A DNA stretch of 64,000 bases from Plotosus lineatus (Eukaryota; Chordata; Actinopteri; Siluriformes; Plotosidae). Shown here piece after piece: positions 25,022 through 35,793 of the stretch (position 1 is the stretch's first letter; the number at the start of each line of letters is the position of its first letter). The stretch is taken from positions 13,854,419 to 13,918,418 of the forward strand of contig CM045750.1 of NCBI GenBank assembly GCA_024760905.1, given 5' to 3'. The translations under genes were made by a program, and so were the position numbers. Under the pieces are notes generated by a model. It did not search any database, had not been told where the DNA came from, and saw only the letters and a list, made by a program, of their open reading frames with translations.

Positions 25022-26306
25022 GGTGACTTATAAAAGTGGAGGCAGGAGCACATAGGTAGACTACATCTTGTGCAGGCGATGTAATTTGAAGGAAGTCAGT
25101 GACTGCAAAGTAGTAGCGGGTTAGAGTGTTGCCAAACAGCATAGGATGGTGGTGTGCAGGATGATACTGAAGGTGAAGAAGGTGAAGAAGGAAAAGATAG
25201 AGCAGAAGACAAAGTGGTGAAAGCTGAAAAAGGAAGAGTGTCGTGTTGTCTTCAAAGAGGAGTTGAAACAGGCTTTGGGTGCTCAGGAAGTGCTTCCAGA
25301 TGACTGGACAACTACAGCTAATGTGATCAGGGAAACAGGTAGGAGAATATTGTGTCATCTGGAAGGAAAGTAGATAAGGAGACTTGGTGGTGGAATGAGG
25401 AAGTGTAGGAGTGTGTACAAAGGAAGGGGTTAGCTAAGAAAAAGTGGGACATTGAGAGAACCGAAGAGAGTAAACAGGAGTACAGGGAGACACAGCGTAA
25501 GGCAAAGTTAGCGGTGTCAAAGGCCAAACAGAGCGCGTATGATGACTTGCATGCTCGTTTGGAAAGTAAAGAGGGAGAAAATGATTTATACAGGTTGGCA
25601 CAGCAAAGAAATAGAGATGTGAAGGATGTGCAGCAAGTTAGATTGATAAAGGACAGAGAGGGAAATGTATTGACTGATGACAGAAGTGTGCTGGGAAGAT
25701 GGAAAGAATACTTTGAAGAGCTGATGAATGAGGAAAATGAGAGAGAAAAAAGAGTAGACGAGGTGACTGTTGAGGACCAGGAAGTAGCAAAGATTAGTAA
25801 GGGTGAAGTGAGGAGGGCATTGAAGAGGATGAAGAGTGGAAAGGCAGTTGGTCCTGATGACATACCGGTCGAGGTATGGAAGTGTCTAGGACACTCTGAC
25901 AAGAACATTCAATAAGGTCTTAGAGAGTGAGAGGATGCCAGAGGAATGGAGAAGTGTGCTGGTGCCCATTTTTAAGAACACGGGAGACGTGCAGAGTTGG
26001 GGCAACTACAGAGGGATAAAGTTGATGAGCCATACGATGAAGTTATGGGAAAGAATGGTGGAAGCTAGACTAAGGGCAGAGGTCAGCATTTGTGAACAAC
26101 AGTTTGGTTTCATGCCAAGAAAGAGCACCAGAGATGCAGTGTTTGCCTTGAGGATGTTAATAGAGAAGTATAGAGAAGGTCAGACGGAGCTGCATTGTGC
26201 CTGTGTGGATCTGGAGAAAGCATATGACAGGGTACCAAGAGAGGAACTGTGGTATTGCATGAGGAAGTCTGGAGTGGCAGAGAAGTATGTTAGAGTGGTG
26301 TAGGAC

Positions 26307-27125
26307 ATGTATGAGAGATGTAAGACAGTGGTGAGGTGTGCTGTTGGTGTGACAGAAGAGTTCAAGGTGGAGGTGGGACTGCATCAAGGGTCAGCTCTCA
26401 GCCCTTTCTTGTTTGCCATGGTGATGGACAGGCTGACAGACGAGGTTAGACAAGATTCCCCATGGACTATGATGTTTTCAGATGACATTGTGATCTGCAG
26501 TGAGAGCAGAGAACAAGTGCAGGAAAATCTAGCGAGGTGGAGGTATGCCCTGGAAAGGAGGGGAATGAAGGTTAGCCTCAGTAAGACAGAATACATGTGC
26601 ATGAATGACAAAGACCCAAGAGGAACGGTGAGGTTACAGGGAGCAGAGATAAGGAAGGTGGAGGATTTTAAGTACTTAGGCTCAACAATCCAGAGCAATG
26701 GAGAGTGTGGAAAAGAGGTGAAGAAGCGTGTGCAGGCAGGTTGGAATGGTTGGAGAAAAGTGTCCGGTGTGATGTGTGATAGGAGGGTATCGGAAAGAAT
26801 GAAAGGAAAAGTGTACAAGACGGTGTTTAGGCCAACGGTGTTGTATGGTTTAGAAACAGTGGCCCTGGGGAAAAGACAGGAGGCAGAGCTGGAGGTAGCA
26901 GAGATGAAAATGTTGAGGTTCTCTTTGGGAGTAACGAGGATGGATAGGACTAGGAATGAGCACATCAGAGGGACAGCACATGTAAGATGTTTTGGAGACA
27001 AAGTCAGAGAGGCTAGATTGAGATGGTTTGGACATGTACAGAGGAAGGATAGTGAGTATATTGGTAATAGGATGCTGAGGCTGGAACTACCAGGCAGAAG
27101 GCCTAGAGGAAGACCAAAGAGATGA
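26307..27125 (+). pseudogene. RTE reverse transcriptase, C-terminal part (copy B)
   Basis: The frame includes VEVGLHQGSALSPFLFAMVM, the catalytic box at residues 57-60 (FSDD, 26475-26486), TEYMCMNDKD, DFKYLGSTIQSNGECGKEVK and LRWFGHVQRKDSEYIGNRML. The usual box in this family is FADD (seen in copy F), so the Ala-to-Ser change may be one of the defects here. Upstream RT parts are at 25514-25915 (GKAVGPDDIPVEVW) and 25935-26303 (NYRGIKLMSH and VDLEKAYDRVPREELW), separated by frame breaks. Confidence 0.85.
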
Positions 27126-27489
27126 TTCATGGATGTGGTGAAGGAGGACATGAAGGTCGTTGGTGTAAGAGAAGAAGATGGAAATGATAGGGTGAGATGG
27201 AGGCAGATGATTCGCTGTGGTGACCCCTGAAGGGAAAAGCCAAAAAGAAAAGAAGAAGATCTTACTAAAACGATTGCCAAACAGCCAATCAAATTTCAAC
27301 AGCCAATATATGCCAGATGTAATTACTGATCTTTATGAAATTTTACAGATTTCTTTTTTTCCCCTTATGCTACTGGGTGCCTTCTTTTCTGTCCTCCTTC
27401 TGGTTCTATTTTTAGTGATGATGTCATAGTCAGTCATGTCTGAGCGCCTGCTTCTTTAACCATTACACTGTTAGAAGCAAACCTAACCA

Positions 27490-27865
27490 CCTCTCCCTCT
27501 CTCTCTCTCTCTCTCTCTCATTCTCTCTCTCTTTCTCTCGCTCAGTCTCTTTCTCTCCCTCTCTCTGTCTCTCTCTCTATCTCTCTCTGGTTTTGGTGGC
27601 ATTCTACTTCTACAATCATAATAGTCCTGAAGCTTCTGCTCTCTGTATCCATTGATCCATTTTGATGTGCTACTACTGGCTGGAGTTCTAATATTAGAAG
27701 CCCCTCGCTCCTACTGATGATGATCCATATGAACCTAAATATCCACCCAGAACCTCTAAAGATGAGTTTCCACTGCTGGTGATAAACTCTTTTACTGAAA
27801 GGATTTAGGACTACAATTCCCATTATAGTTATCAGATAACCAATTACTGTAGACTTCATGTTAAA
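27490..27865 (+). mobile_element. L2-type LINE 3' UTR fragment with (CT)n
   Basis: A CT-rich microsatellite (27490-27599) followed by sequence homologous to 52830-53110 (ACTGGCTGGAGTTC, CTCCTACTGATGATGATC, GATAAACTCTTTTACTGAAA, TTAGGACTACAATTCC). It lacks the terminal part. Confidence 0.6.
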
Positions 27866-29076
27866 CTATGTCAAATTACAAAGCTTGTTCAAACATGACA
27901 GGATTTTTTTTACTTGTAAATAGAAGCTATTTACAAAATATGAAACAAATGGGCCATATGTGGCTGTCATAGTTACATTTATCTGAATTCTGTTTATATG
28001 AGCTACGTGGACCCTGATCATAGCTGCTTGTGACTATATCTGGGGTCCAAGTCCTGTAAAGAACCATGTTGACTTTATTTGAGTTCTTTTTTATGATTTG
28101 TATTTTTTTTTAATTTTCAGCTTTAACTGTACACCCTGCTAAAACTGTAAAGGTTAGACAGGGAAACCTTGGCATCTACACTCCAATGTCCACCCTCTAC
28201 TCAAGCAATGACCCAGATTGCCCGTTTAATGGTATCTTTGCGCTTTGATTGGTTATCGCTCGAATCACCTCACATGAAAATCAGCTCAATTGAACTCCAT
28301 ACCTGCCCACTTCGTTCAGCTGAAAACACTTAACTTCTGGCGTAATCCGCTGCCATTCATTGGCTATGTGACCCACTCCAGCCTGGTTTGACAGACTGAG
28401 ACATTGATATATTTGGAAAGAGAATTGAATCTGCTTTAAAATGAGACATAAAAAAATGATTATGGAATTAAAACGGACTGAGTTATATCACTTTGTATGT
28501 AACTAATCAGGAAATTCTACTTTTGAGAAAATAGTAATTATCGTTACAAGTTTCTGAATGTCTGCAACTGAAACTCCCGAAAATCCAAGCACTAAATGAA
28601 TTCGGCTGTCGATCAATCAGCACCATCATAATAGCGCCTTCCTAGCGACAGAGGAGTTCTATTTACACCAAATCATATCTGTTCAAAATAAGTGGATATT
28701 TCTATTGTTTTACAACAACGTGGACATGGAGCCCTTTCTTACGCAGGCACTTTATCATGGAAAGATCATGTTGATGAATATTTGGACTTGGTCATGTGGA
28801 AAATTTTGCTTTGAAGGCTGTAGTTTTGATGATATCGCATTTTCATCCAGGTGCGCCATTTTCAACTTACGTTGGATCTTACTCTAAAACACGACTTCGT
28901 GACTTAATCCATATTATGCAGGAGTGGCTCACATGCAAATGCAAAAATTCACAACATGAATTTTCCTGTTTTCCATGCACTTGAAAAATGAACATTTAAA
29001 TTGTATGCTTTTTTGGGAGGGGGGAGAAGTGTTGTTGAAAAGGAGTACTCTGTTCACCTGTGAAAATGTTGATATG

Positions 29077-29300
29077 GGGCAGTGGTGGTCTAGTGGTATA
29101 GGGCGCCGGATCGCTGATCCAAAGGTTGGGGGTTCGAGTCCCACTCTCCACAAGGTTGTCACTGGCCCCCCCAGTGCAGCTAACTGGGTTATGAAACACG
29201 GGCCATGTCTCTCACTGTCTATGGTGAGAGGCATGTAAAAGAACCATTGCTGACTTTCGTAAAGAGTAGCTGCAAAGCCGTTAGCGTGTTTCTATCCCTT
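29077..29300 (+). mobile_element. SINE-A copy 7 (head and body)
   Basis: GGGGCAGTGGTGGTCTAGTG head, B box GGTTCGAGTCC, body AGTGCAGCTAACTGGGTTAT and GTGTTTCTATCCC, after which the normal tail is replaced by RTE-like sequence. Confidence 0.8.
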
Positions 29301-29423
29301 GCTAAAGGGTTGTGACAGGAAGGGCATCCGACGTAAAAAACTATGCCAAAAGAAACGTGTGAATCAGATGATTCGCTGTGGCAACTCCCGAGTAAAAGGG
29401 AAAAATCCGAAAGGAAGACAGAC

Positions 29424-29425
<2 letters not shown>
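29301..29425 (+). repeat. RTE 5' leader + RTE 3' end fusion after SINE-A
   Basis: GGTTGTGACAGGAAGGGCAT then CCGACGTAAAA matches the 5' leader of RTE copy F (reverse complement of about 63115-63155). It is followed directly by GATGATTCGCTGTGGCAACT and a CCGAAAGGAAG end, like the RTE 3' terminus. The RTE body between them is absent. Confidence 0.7.

Positions 29426-29476
<51 letters not shown>
29426..29476. repeat. (TA)n and (CA)n tract
   Basis: TA repeat to about 29463, then CA to the left border of element T3. Confidence 0.9.
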
Positions 29477-29479
<3 letters not shown>

Positions 29480-29892
29480 TCGGCCCACAACTTAAGAAGG
29501 CCCCTGTGTACGAAATCCCCGGGTTACGAAACACATTTTCCTAAGTTTCCGTCCTCGAGATACGAAACAACCCCCTCTTATGAAAAGAAATTCAAAATTC
29601 AAACGCGCCAATCAAAATTTCACATGACGTGCGAGTTGCTCTCTCATTGGCTGTCTCTCAACATCCCGCCCTGCTGGCCTCCCAGATAGAGACAGAAGGA
29701 AGCTTAACGCTTTAGTTTTTAGTTTAGTTTTTTTAAGTTGTTTTCATTCAGTAAATGTTTAATAAATGTGGGCGCATTTGAGCTCATCTGGAATTCTGAT
29801 CCCTCAATAAATCAAATTAAAGTTGAGTTTGTCAAGCAGGAAATGCGCTTTGAAGTCCACGTCTTGTGGGCATGGCCCGCAGCGCACGCGCG

Positions 29893-29931
<39 letters not shown>

Positions 29932-30228
29932 TGTGTGTGTGTGTGTTCATAAAAAATGTTTAATACTGGTTTAATTAATAAATATGTTAATAAAATGATT
30001 TAATATGTTAATAAAATGTTTAAATTGTTTAAAAAATAATTTTCTTTTAACACATATTTCATACAAAATTGGTGTACTTTTATCATTTTTAAAGGGTTTA
30101 TCCAGTCCAAAGACTGGAGCCTTGGAACGAATTAGGCGTTTAACATGTAAAATGCGACCCCTGCTTACGAAATCTCCACGTTACGAACAGAGCTCTGGAA
30201 CGGATTAATTTCGTAAGTTGGGGGCCGA

Positions 30229-30231
<3 letters not shown>
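29477..30231. mobile_element. Tigger-like element T3 (755 bp)
   Basis: Left end CAGTCGGCCCACAACTTAAG; right end, inverted, CAGTCGGCCCCCAACTTACG. It lies inside TA-rich repeat sequence. The inside shares stretches with T2 (ATTCAAAATTCAAACGCGCC-like, GCTCTCTCATTGGCT, GGAACGGATTAATTTCGTAA), indicating related families. A GA tract at 29894-29928 is internal. Confidence 0.85.
29894..29946. repeat. (GA)n then (GT)n tract inside T3
   Basis: About 35 bp of GA followed by 16 bp of GT. Confidence 0.95.

Positions 30232-30288
<57 letters not shown>
30232..30288. repeat. (TA)n tract
   Basis: 57 bp of TA immediately right of T3. Confidence 0.97.
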
Positions 30289-30291
<3 letters not shown>

Positions 30292-30920
30292 AGTTATATA
30301 GTGTGTTACTCTTGTGTTAAGACATCGTCTCTGTGATCTTTGTGTTTACATTGTTTTGCAGACGTTTGTAATCCGAAGCAAATATGGTTGGTCAGAAGCG
30401 TAAGCCTACTAGCATGGGTGCAAGTCTCATACACAGAGATGAATTAACCATCTGCTCGGATCGGCACAACCTACCATGCATACTCAGTTTAGCAAAGAGA
30501 GTTGTAATATGAAAACCCGAATCCAGGAAAGAGAGAACTCTCTGCTCTGCTGGTGATTCACAGTGCAGGCTGAGTACTAAATGAGTTAAACGAAGCCCTT
30601 GCTCACTTGAAAGCCGGAAGTCCGCATAACCCGCGCTTTGTTTCAAGCAAGTAAACTACTTTCAGCAAGTGCACTACTTTCGGTATTGAGCGCCTCACAT
30701 AATATAAGCGTTGATTGGCTATTTTAAGCTTCATGTAAAGTGAGTTGGCTCAGCTTCATGTCATGTGATTCAGCTCAGCTTCATGTCATGTGACCATCCG
30801 TCGACCATCAGAACCATTTACAAGCAGAAAGATCGCATCATAGAGAATGTTAAAGGTTATATTTGATACTGTATTTGACATTTGATCAATGAATTTGATT
30901 AAAATGTATCAATTTGAAAT
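30289..30920 (+). mobile_element. Tigger fragment T5, copy b
   Basis: 30289-30412 and 30785-30920 match 36460-36565 and 36705-36840 of copy a (TTACTCTTGTGTTAAGAC, ATGGTTGGTCAGAAGCGTAA, CCGTCGACCATCAGAACCAT). About 370 bp of unrelated sequence lies between the two pieces, and the terminal repeats are missing. Confidence 0.7.
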
Positions 30921-31664
30921 TATTTTGCTTGAATTTAATTTATTTGAAATCCTGTGCAGCAACATTGCAACAACACATGGAATTACAAACTGAAACATAT
31001 TAAGAAATGTTAACAATTCTAACTAAATCTACATTTAACTACATTAGTAAATGAAAACATAATTTGAGCGAGTTTCACAAACTTTAGTTTTTAAGTGCGC
31101 GTATGTATCTGATTTTACGGTAAAGGATCCCGTAGCCTGAAGAAGAAAGAGAAGTTGTATGTTTACGTAAAAGACATAAAGACGCTAAAGGCATTTGCTC
31201 GTGGTAATTACATCCTTAAAAAATAAAAAATAATAAAATAAAATTGGGAAATAATTGTATTAATCCGTTAGATTTTAGACACCTTGCGTGAGAGATTGAG
31301 GAGGGAATGAAATACGTGTGAGGCTCACGCTTGATGCGTCAGAGTTGACAAGTGGTCCCCAGGCAATCAGCTGGTCTGCGGGTTGAAGTTTTTTCGTTCT
31401 GTCCATTTGTATTTTGCTTTCCAGCTCTGCTTGGCTTCTTGCACATGAGCTGATTAAAACGAGGGAAATTTACTTCTTTACCCAAAAACAACTCGTGCAT
31501 TCTGTTGCATATAAGCCAATAAAATTAGAGTTTCAAGGTATCGGCCCACCCACACAATGGAGAACAGAAAGGATTGGCTTTCCACTCCGCGTCACAGCGA
31601 ATTGGCATTGAAAATAGATATGTAGATTCAAATGCGTGAGATTTATTTATGTTTTTGTTTTATT

Positions 31665-31737
31665 TGATGCTTTTTTTTCAACTCATGTTGTCCTTGTGGG
31701 CGACCTGGTGCCCGCGGGCACCATGTTGGTGACCCCT
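31665..31737 (-). repeat. possible hAT element terminus
   Basis: Reverse complement starts CAGGGGTCACCAACATGGTG followed by CCCGCGGGCACC, a terminus common in vertebrate hAT elements. No second end was located. Confidence 0.4.
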
Positions 31738-31840
31738 GGCTTAAACCTTTATGTATTTTTACATTTTTAACAGGTCCCAGTTTGAACATATTATAAAAAT
31801 GTCACTGCTGTGACAAGAAATAGTAATAACAAGAACTTAC

Positions 31841-31939
31841 AGAGATTTTGGGCTGTTTTAGGATCCAGGACTCGTAACTCTTTGGTTTTTTTCTTAAATT
31901 GTGGCATTCTATTATCCGCCTCATCCACATTTCTTTTAA
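31841..31939 (-). CDS. diaph2: diaph2 exon G: FH2 linker and knob start
   Basis: This 99-bp exon encodes VKRNVDEADNRMPQFKKKTK followed by ELRVLDPKTAQNL. The basic linker plus the ELRVLDPKTAQNL helix is a near-invariant FH2 motif preceding the actin-contacting knob. The acceptor is TCTCACAG (CAG at 31940-31942) and the donor is a perfect GTAAGT at 31835-31840. One base remains at the end and forms a Ser codon with exon H. Linker length is similar to or slightly shorter than in mammalian DIAPH2. Confidence 0.95.
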
Positions 31940-32394
31940 CTGTGAGAAAAATAAAAGAGAACATAATTATTTCTACCATCAAAAACATTTGTTAAATGAT
32001 GTATCATTGTGTTATGGAGTTTAAACTGAACACAGAGTATTCAGAATGCATGACACTGAACAACTGAATTCACAACACGAGAAGAAAGTAGATTTCTGAT
32101 GATTTCACACTGTCAAAGCACACGGCTTCAGACAAAATAGATGGGCTATAAAATCATAAAATTATAGTATCAAAGAAGTAAGAACAAACACCTTATTCAC
32201 TGTGGAGGAAAGTTTCCCATTAATCTGACAGAAAATTTTTTTTTAGGTAAATTATTTTAGAATTGGAATCAATAGCATGAATCCATAGACATAATATACA
32301 CAGTGTCACATAACTGCTTCAAAAATATCTGCTTATAAATTATTTTATTGACTTAAAATAATTTTCATTTTATTCATTACTTTTTATTATGTAT

Positions 32395-32738
32395 GCAGTG
32401 GTTGCACGGTGGTAAGGTGCTCAATTTCCGACCCCAAGGTTGGGGTTCAAGCCCCACTATCAACAGTTGTCACTGCTGCCCCCTACCCCCCACAACATGC
32501 AACTAACTGGGTTACCAAATGCCGGCCATGTCTCTCACCGTCTATGGTGAGAGGTGAATAAGAACCATTGCTGACTTTCGTCAAGAGTAGCTGCATAGCC
32601 GTCGGCGTGTTGCTGCCCTGCGATGACCTGATAAACTGTCGCTTCTGCTCTTGCCCAGAGTCGACTGAGATGGGCACCAGCCTCCCCATGACCCTAATTA
32701 GGATTAAGCGAATCAGAACATGAATGAATGAACGAATG
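32395..32738 (+). mobile_element. SINE-A copy 8
   Basis: Head GCAGTGGTTGCACGGTGG, subtype marker ATTTCCGACCCCAAGGTT, tail CCTAATTAGGATTAAGCGAA then GAATGAATGAACGAATG. Confidence 0.85.
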
Positions 32739-33033
32739 TTTTTATTTGTATTTATTAATTTAATAACCTCTTATTGAAATTAAAGATTTAGATTATATTA
32801 AAGATATAGTAAAAGAAACTGAAAACACCTGTATCTGATAACAAATGGAATCAGAGTTTTCCTCTGCAAGAAGAAAGAGCCCCTTATTGTAGGTATATGA
32901 TCAGAAGATGAATATGAGGTACTTTAGAACAAGATTCGTAATATCTCTGAATACACAAATCAGTTCCAACTGCTGGAGGAATTGTGGAAATGAGTCAAGA
33001 ATATGGGCAGATACTGCACACAATAGAACAGAG

Positions 33034-33218
33034 GGCAGCACGGTGGCATCATGGTGGCATCATGGTTAGTACTTCCTCATCACAACAAAAATAACTGGGG
33101 TTGGAGTCCTGCATTGAGTGAGGGAGTTTCGATGAGGAGTCTGCCCATTCTCCACATGCCTGCATGGGTTTCTTCTGGGGTACCACTATGCTAACTAGAC
33201 AGTCTTGGTAGCTCCTAG

Positions 33219-33283
<65 letters not shown>

Positions 33284-33405
33284 CAGTGGAACAGCAATGT
33301 ACTCGGTGAGCTGTTCAAGCTGTACCCTCCCATGGCTCGTGTTGGCTGGGATGAGCTTCAGCCTTCCCGGGACTTGAATAAAAGATAAAGCAGTGCATGA
33401 AATAT
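33034..33405 (+). mobile_element. V-SINE-like copy with GT tract
   Basis: GCAGCACGGTGGCATCATGG head, CCATTCTCCACATGCCTGCA, GGGTTTCTTCTGGGGTACCA, then a (GT)n tract at 33221-33280 and a diverged tail with GTTGGCTGGGATGAGCTTCA. A short duplication GGTGGCATCAT occurs in the head. Confidence 0.7.
33221..33280. repeat. (GT)n microsatellite
   Basis: 60 bp of pure GT. Confidence 0.98.
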
Positions 33406-34182
33406 GACTGTTTCAGAAGAAACAATCAACCGTAATATTAACACCACCTCACTTCTCATGTGTGGAATGAAACCAGATGTATTCATTTTCACTCCACACA
33501 CGTATCAGTGAGGCTTGGGTACTCATGATCCTCTTTCCTAATCACTCTCCGTCCTTCTTGGACCACCTTTGGCGTGAGCTGCCTTTTTGGAGACGAATAA
33601 GCCAATGAGTTTGGCAAAGGGCACGTTGTGTTGCGGACTCACTATCGGCTTCACAAACCTTAGCCTAATGCTAAGTCACATGACCAAATAGTACAGGATG
33701 TTGGATTCAGCAGAGATAAATCCAAACTTGGTTGGAATTTACTTGAAGACATATTTTATAGGCCAGAAATTATTGGGTCAATTTTTTGTTATTGAATAGA
33801 TTTTTTTTTTCATATTTCTCACCGGAAATTTTTGGCTTGTGATATTAGGACAATCACACATGAAGCCAATTAAAATGCATGCTCCTCTCACCAGTTAAAA
33901 ACAACAAAGAAATTTTAAAATTCTGTATATGTCTGTTTGCATACGGAGCAGGGAACTGAAATGTAATCACAAGTGGTCACCAGAGATTTGTGGCTAATTT
34001 CCAGAGACGTCACCAATAGTGTTTAATCAGATAATGTTACAAATAATTACATTTACAAAGACTACAGTCGTGTCCTACAGTTTGAACAGATGAAGGCTGA
34101 ACATGTGATGCGATATCTTAAATCTGGGAATGAAGTCTGTGTGTGTAATTAGTGGGAAGGATGAAAAGCAATGCCCGTTTAC

Positions 34183-34297
34183 CCCTTGATTTGGATGAAA
34201 ACGTGAGGGAAAGTTGATCAAACAGGTCCGGGCTCTCAAATTTCTCTTCTTTGACTTTGATCCAGAAGCAATTCTCTGCCATCTCCTGAGGAACAAT
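34183..34297 (-). CDS. diaph2: diaph2 exon F: FH2 lasso/linker
   Basis: This 115-bp exon encodes IVPQEMAENCFWIKVKEEKF followed by ESPDLFDQLSLTFSSKSR. It holds the second lasso Trp (ENCFW) that, in known FH2 structures, packs into the post of the partner subunit to make the ring-shaped dimer. The acceptor is TTGTAG at 34298-34303 and the donor is GTAAAC at 34177-34182. One base (G) remains and completes a Val codon with exon G. The 263-bp intron before it is the shortest in the window. Confidence 0.95.
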
Positions 34298-34560
34298 CTA
34301 CAAGAACAGAAAAACCACAATGGAACTGGAATGCGAGACAGGAGGAAACCAATCAAATCAGCTGAGCGCTACTATAATTATAATTGAATTATTATTTTTA
34401 AAAGTACACTAATGGAATTAGGACACAATTACAAGCGAGCTATTGTAGTTGACAACTCTTTAAAATAAGTTGTCCAATCAAAAAGAATCATATATACACT
34501 TCAATTTTTTTAATTTAATTTCATAATATTTTCTGTGCTGGACTGTGTGACCTTGATTAC

Positions 34561-34866
34561 CTTGGACCAATTGACCCTCTTCATGGCTGTGCTGGGTTTA
34601 TACGTCTTTTTGGGTTGTAGGCCATAAGGTAGTTTTGGGACAAGTGGTAAGCAAGGGGCTCCCAGAGAAGGTGGAGGAGGGGGTGGAGGCAAGCCGGGTA
34701 GTGCTGGTGGAGGAGGGGGTCCCATACTAGCTGGAAGTGGAGGAGGAGGAGGAGGAGGGGGTGCTCCTGGTAGAGGGGGTGGAGGAGGAGGAGGAGGAGG
34801 AGGAGGTGGTGGTGGTGGTTGTAGACATTCGGCACCATCAACTTTGTGACTGCCTGCAGCTGCAAC
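34561..34866 (-). CDS. diaph2: diaph2 exon E: FH1 proline-rich region and start of FH2 lasso
   Basis: This 306-bp exon (102 codons, phase 0-0) opens VAAAGSHKVDGAECLQ and then carries four proline runs of about 13, 6, 5 and 7 residues separated by LPGA, LPASMG and ALPGL linkers. This is the FH1 region, which recruits profilin-actin. After it come LPYGLQPKKTYKPSTAMKR and VNWSK, the start of the FH2 lasso with its first conserved Trp. The acceptor is CCAG at 34867-34870 and the donor is GTAATC at 34555-34560. The plus strand of the proline region is a GGA/GGT-rich tract that looks like a microsatellite but is coding. The FH1 is short compared with mammalian DIAPH1 and DIAPH2. Confidence 0.95.
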
Positions 34867-35257
34867 CTGGAGATTACAAAGAGAAGACCATGGTCACATA
34901 TATCTCTTTTCTCATGCATGGTGCCGACTCAAAAAGCCTTTACTTGCCAATCTTTTCAGTTACGTAATTTTCAGTGACAACATCTTCAGCACACATGGAT
35001 ATCCCCAGTATTATTTATACTTGTACATGCACTGACCCAAGCTTGGAGAGCTATCATAGTACCGCAGCTTGAAGTGGCTTCACAGGAAAGGCACAGACTC
35101 ATCAATTTGACAACATTTATTTTATTCGTCTGCTTGACACTTAACATTGGGTTAAAGTTTTACTGCAGGTAACGCATTTAAAATTATTTAATCTGAACTG
35201 ATAATGTGTGTTCTGTATTGTAATGGGTACTTTCAGCATTTAAAGCCTAAGGCTGCT

Positions 35258-35285
35258 AAAAAAAAAAAAAAAAAAAAAAAAAAAA
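35258..35285. repeat. poly-A tract
   Basis: 28 consecutive A on the plus strand (T on the diaph2 sense strand). No LINE or SINE body recognised before it. Confidence 0.9.
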
Positions 35286-35706
35286 CATTCCTCAACTCTC
35301 ACATGTACCCATAGGGGTGCTATTTACAGCCGTCAATTTTTTTTCTGCATAATGCAAGGAAATTCCCAGAAACGTCATTATAGCAAACCAATAACAGCGC
35401 GATCTCTCCCAAATCATGTATGACGTAGGCTACTTAATAGACAGAAAGCATAAATAATAATCCCAGAAATAAATGCTGTCTTCTCACCACAGCATGCAGT
35501 GAGTACAACATGATATCATCGCTCACACGTACCATTCACTGCAAAAATTTGGCTACAAAACAGCCTGCGGCTGGCTGGCAGTCAAGCGTAAATTGCACTG
35601 ACAAAACATCTTTATCAATCAATCAAAGGCATGAGGACAGGCATGCATGCAAATCCTCTGATGACGCCGTAGTGAGTGTGCTGAATTTCATCGATTGAAA
35701 ACTTAC

Positions 35707-35793
35707 CTCTGTCACCATCCCCTTCTCCCCAATTCTTTTGACTTTGGGCTTAATGCCCAGTTCATGGATTTGCATCCCATCATCATGCTTCCA
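35707..35793 (-). CDS. candidate alternative diaph2 exon (unproven)
   Basis: On the minus strand an 87-bp open segment (29 codons, WKHDDGMQIHELGIKPKVK then RIGEKGMVTE) is bounded by an AG acceptor (TTTCTCAAG) and a perfect GAG/GTAAGT donor. It lies between exons D and E, which both use phase 0 at this junction, so inclusion would insert 29 residues between coiled coil and FH1 without shifting the frame. I do not recognise the peptide in other formins, and the polypyrimidine tract is only moderate. It could be a lineage-specific exon, or chance in an intron of this size. Confidence 0.25.

Larger units (their letters stand above)
24392..27258 (+). mobile_element. RTE-type LINE copy B (2867 bp)
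   Basis: Flanked by an exact 14-bp duplication ATCTTACTAAAACG (24378-24391, 27259-27272). Contains an APE-type endonuclease followed by a reverse transcriptase and ends with CGCTGTGGTGACCCCTGAAG plus a GAAGAAG tail. It lacks the 5' leader of the full-length copy, so it is slightly 5'-truncated. Several frameshifts and stops; dead copy. Confidence 0.92.
31940..34182 (-). other. diaph2: intron between exons F and G
   Basis: Contains a SINE-A copy (32395) and a V-SINE-like copy with a GT tract (33034). No recognised feature in 31943-32350, 32740-33030 and 33410-34182. Confidence 0.85.

Noticed and set aside
24524..27125. RTE ORFs as a host gene (craniofacial development protein 2-like)
   Set aside because: Endonuclease plus RT organisation, target duplications and six copies in one window show a retrotransposon.
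34737..34967. Glu/Val-rich plus-strand ORF opposite exon E
   Set aside because: Antisense of the proline codons of the FH1 exon.
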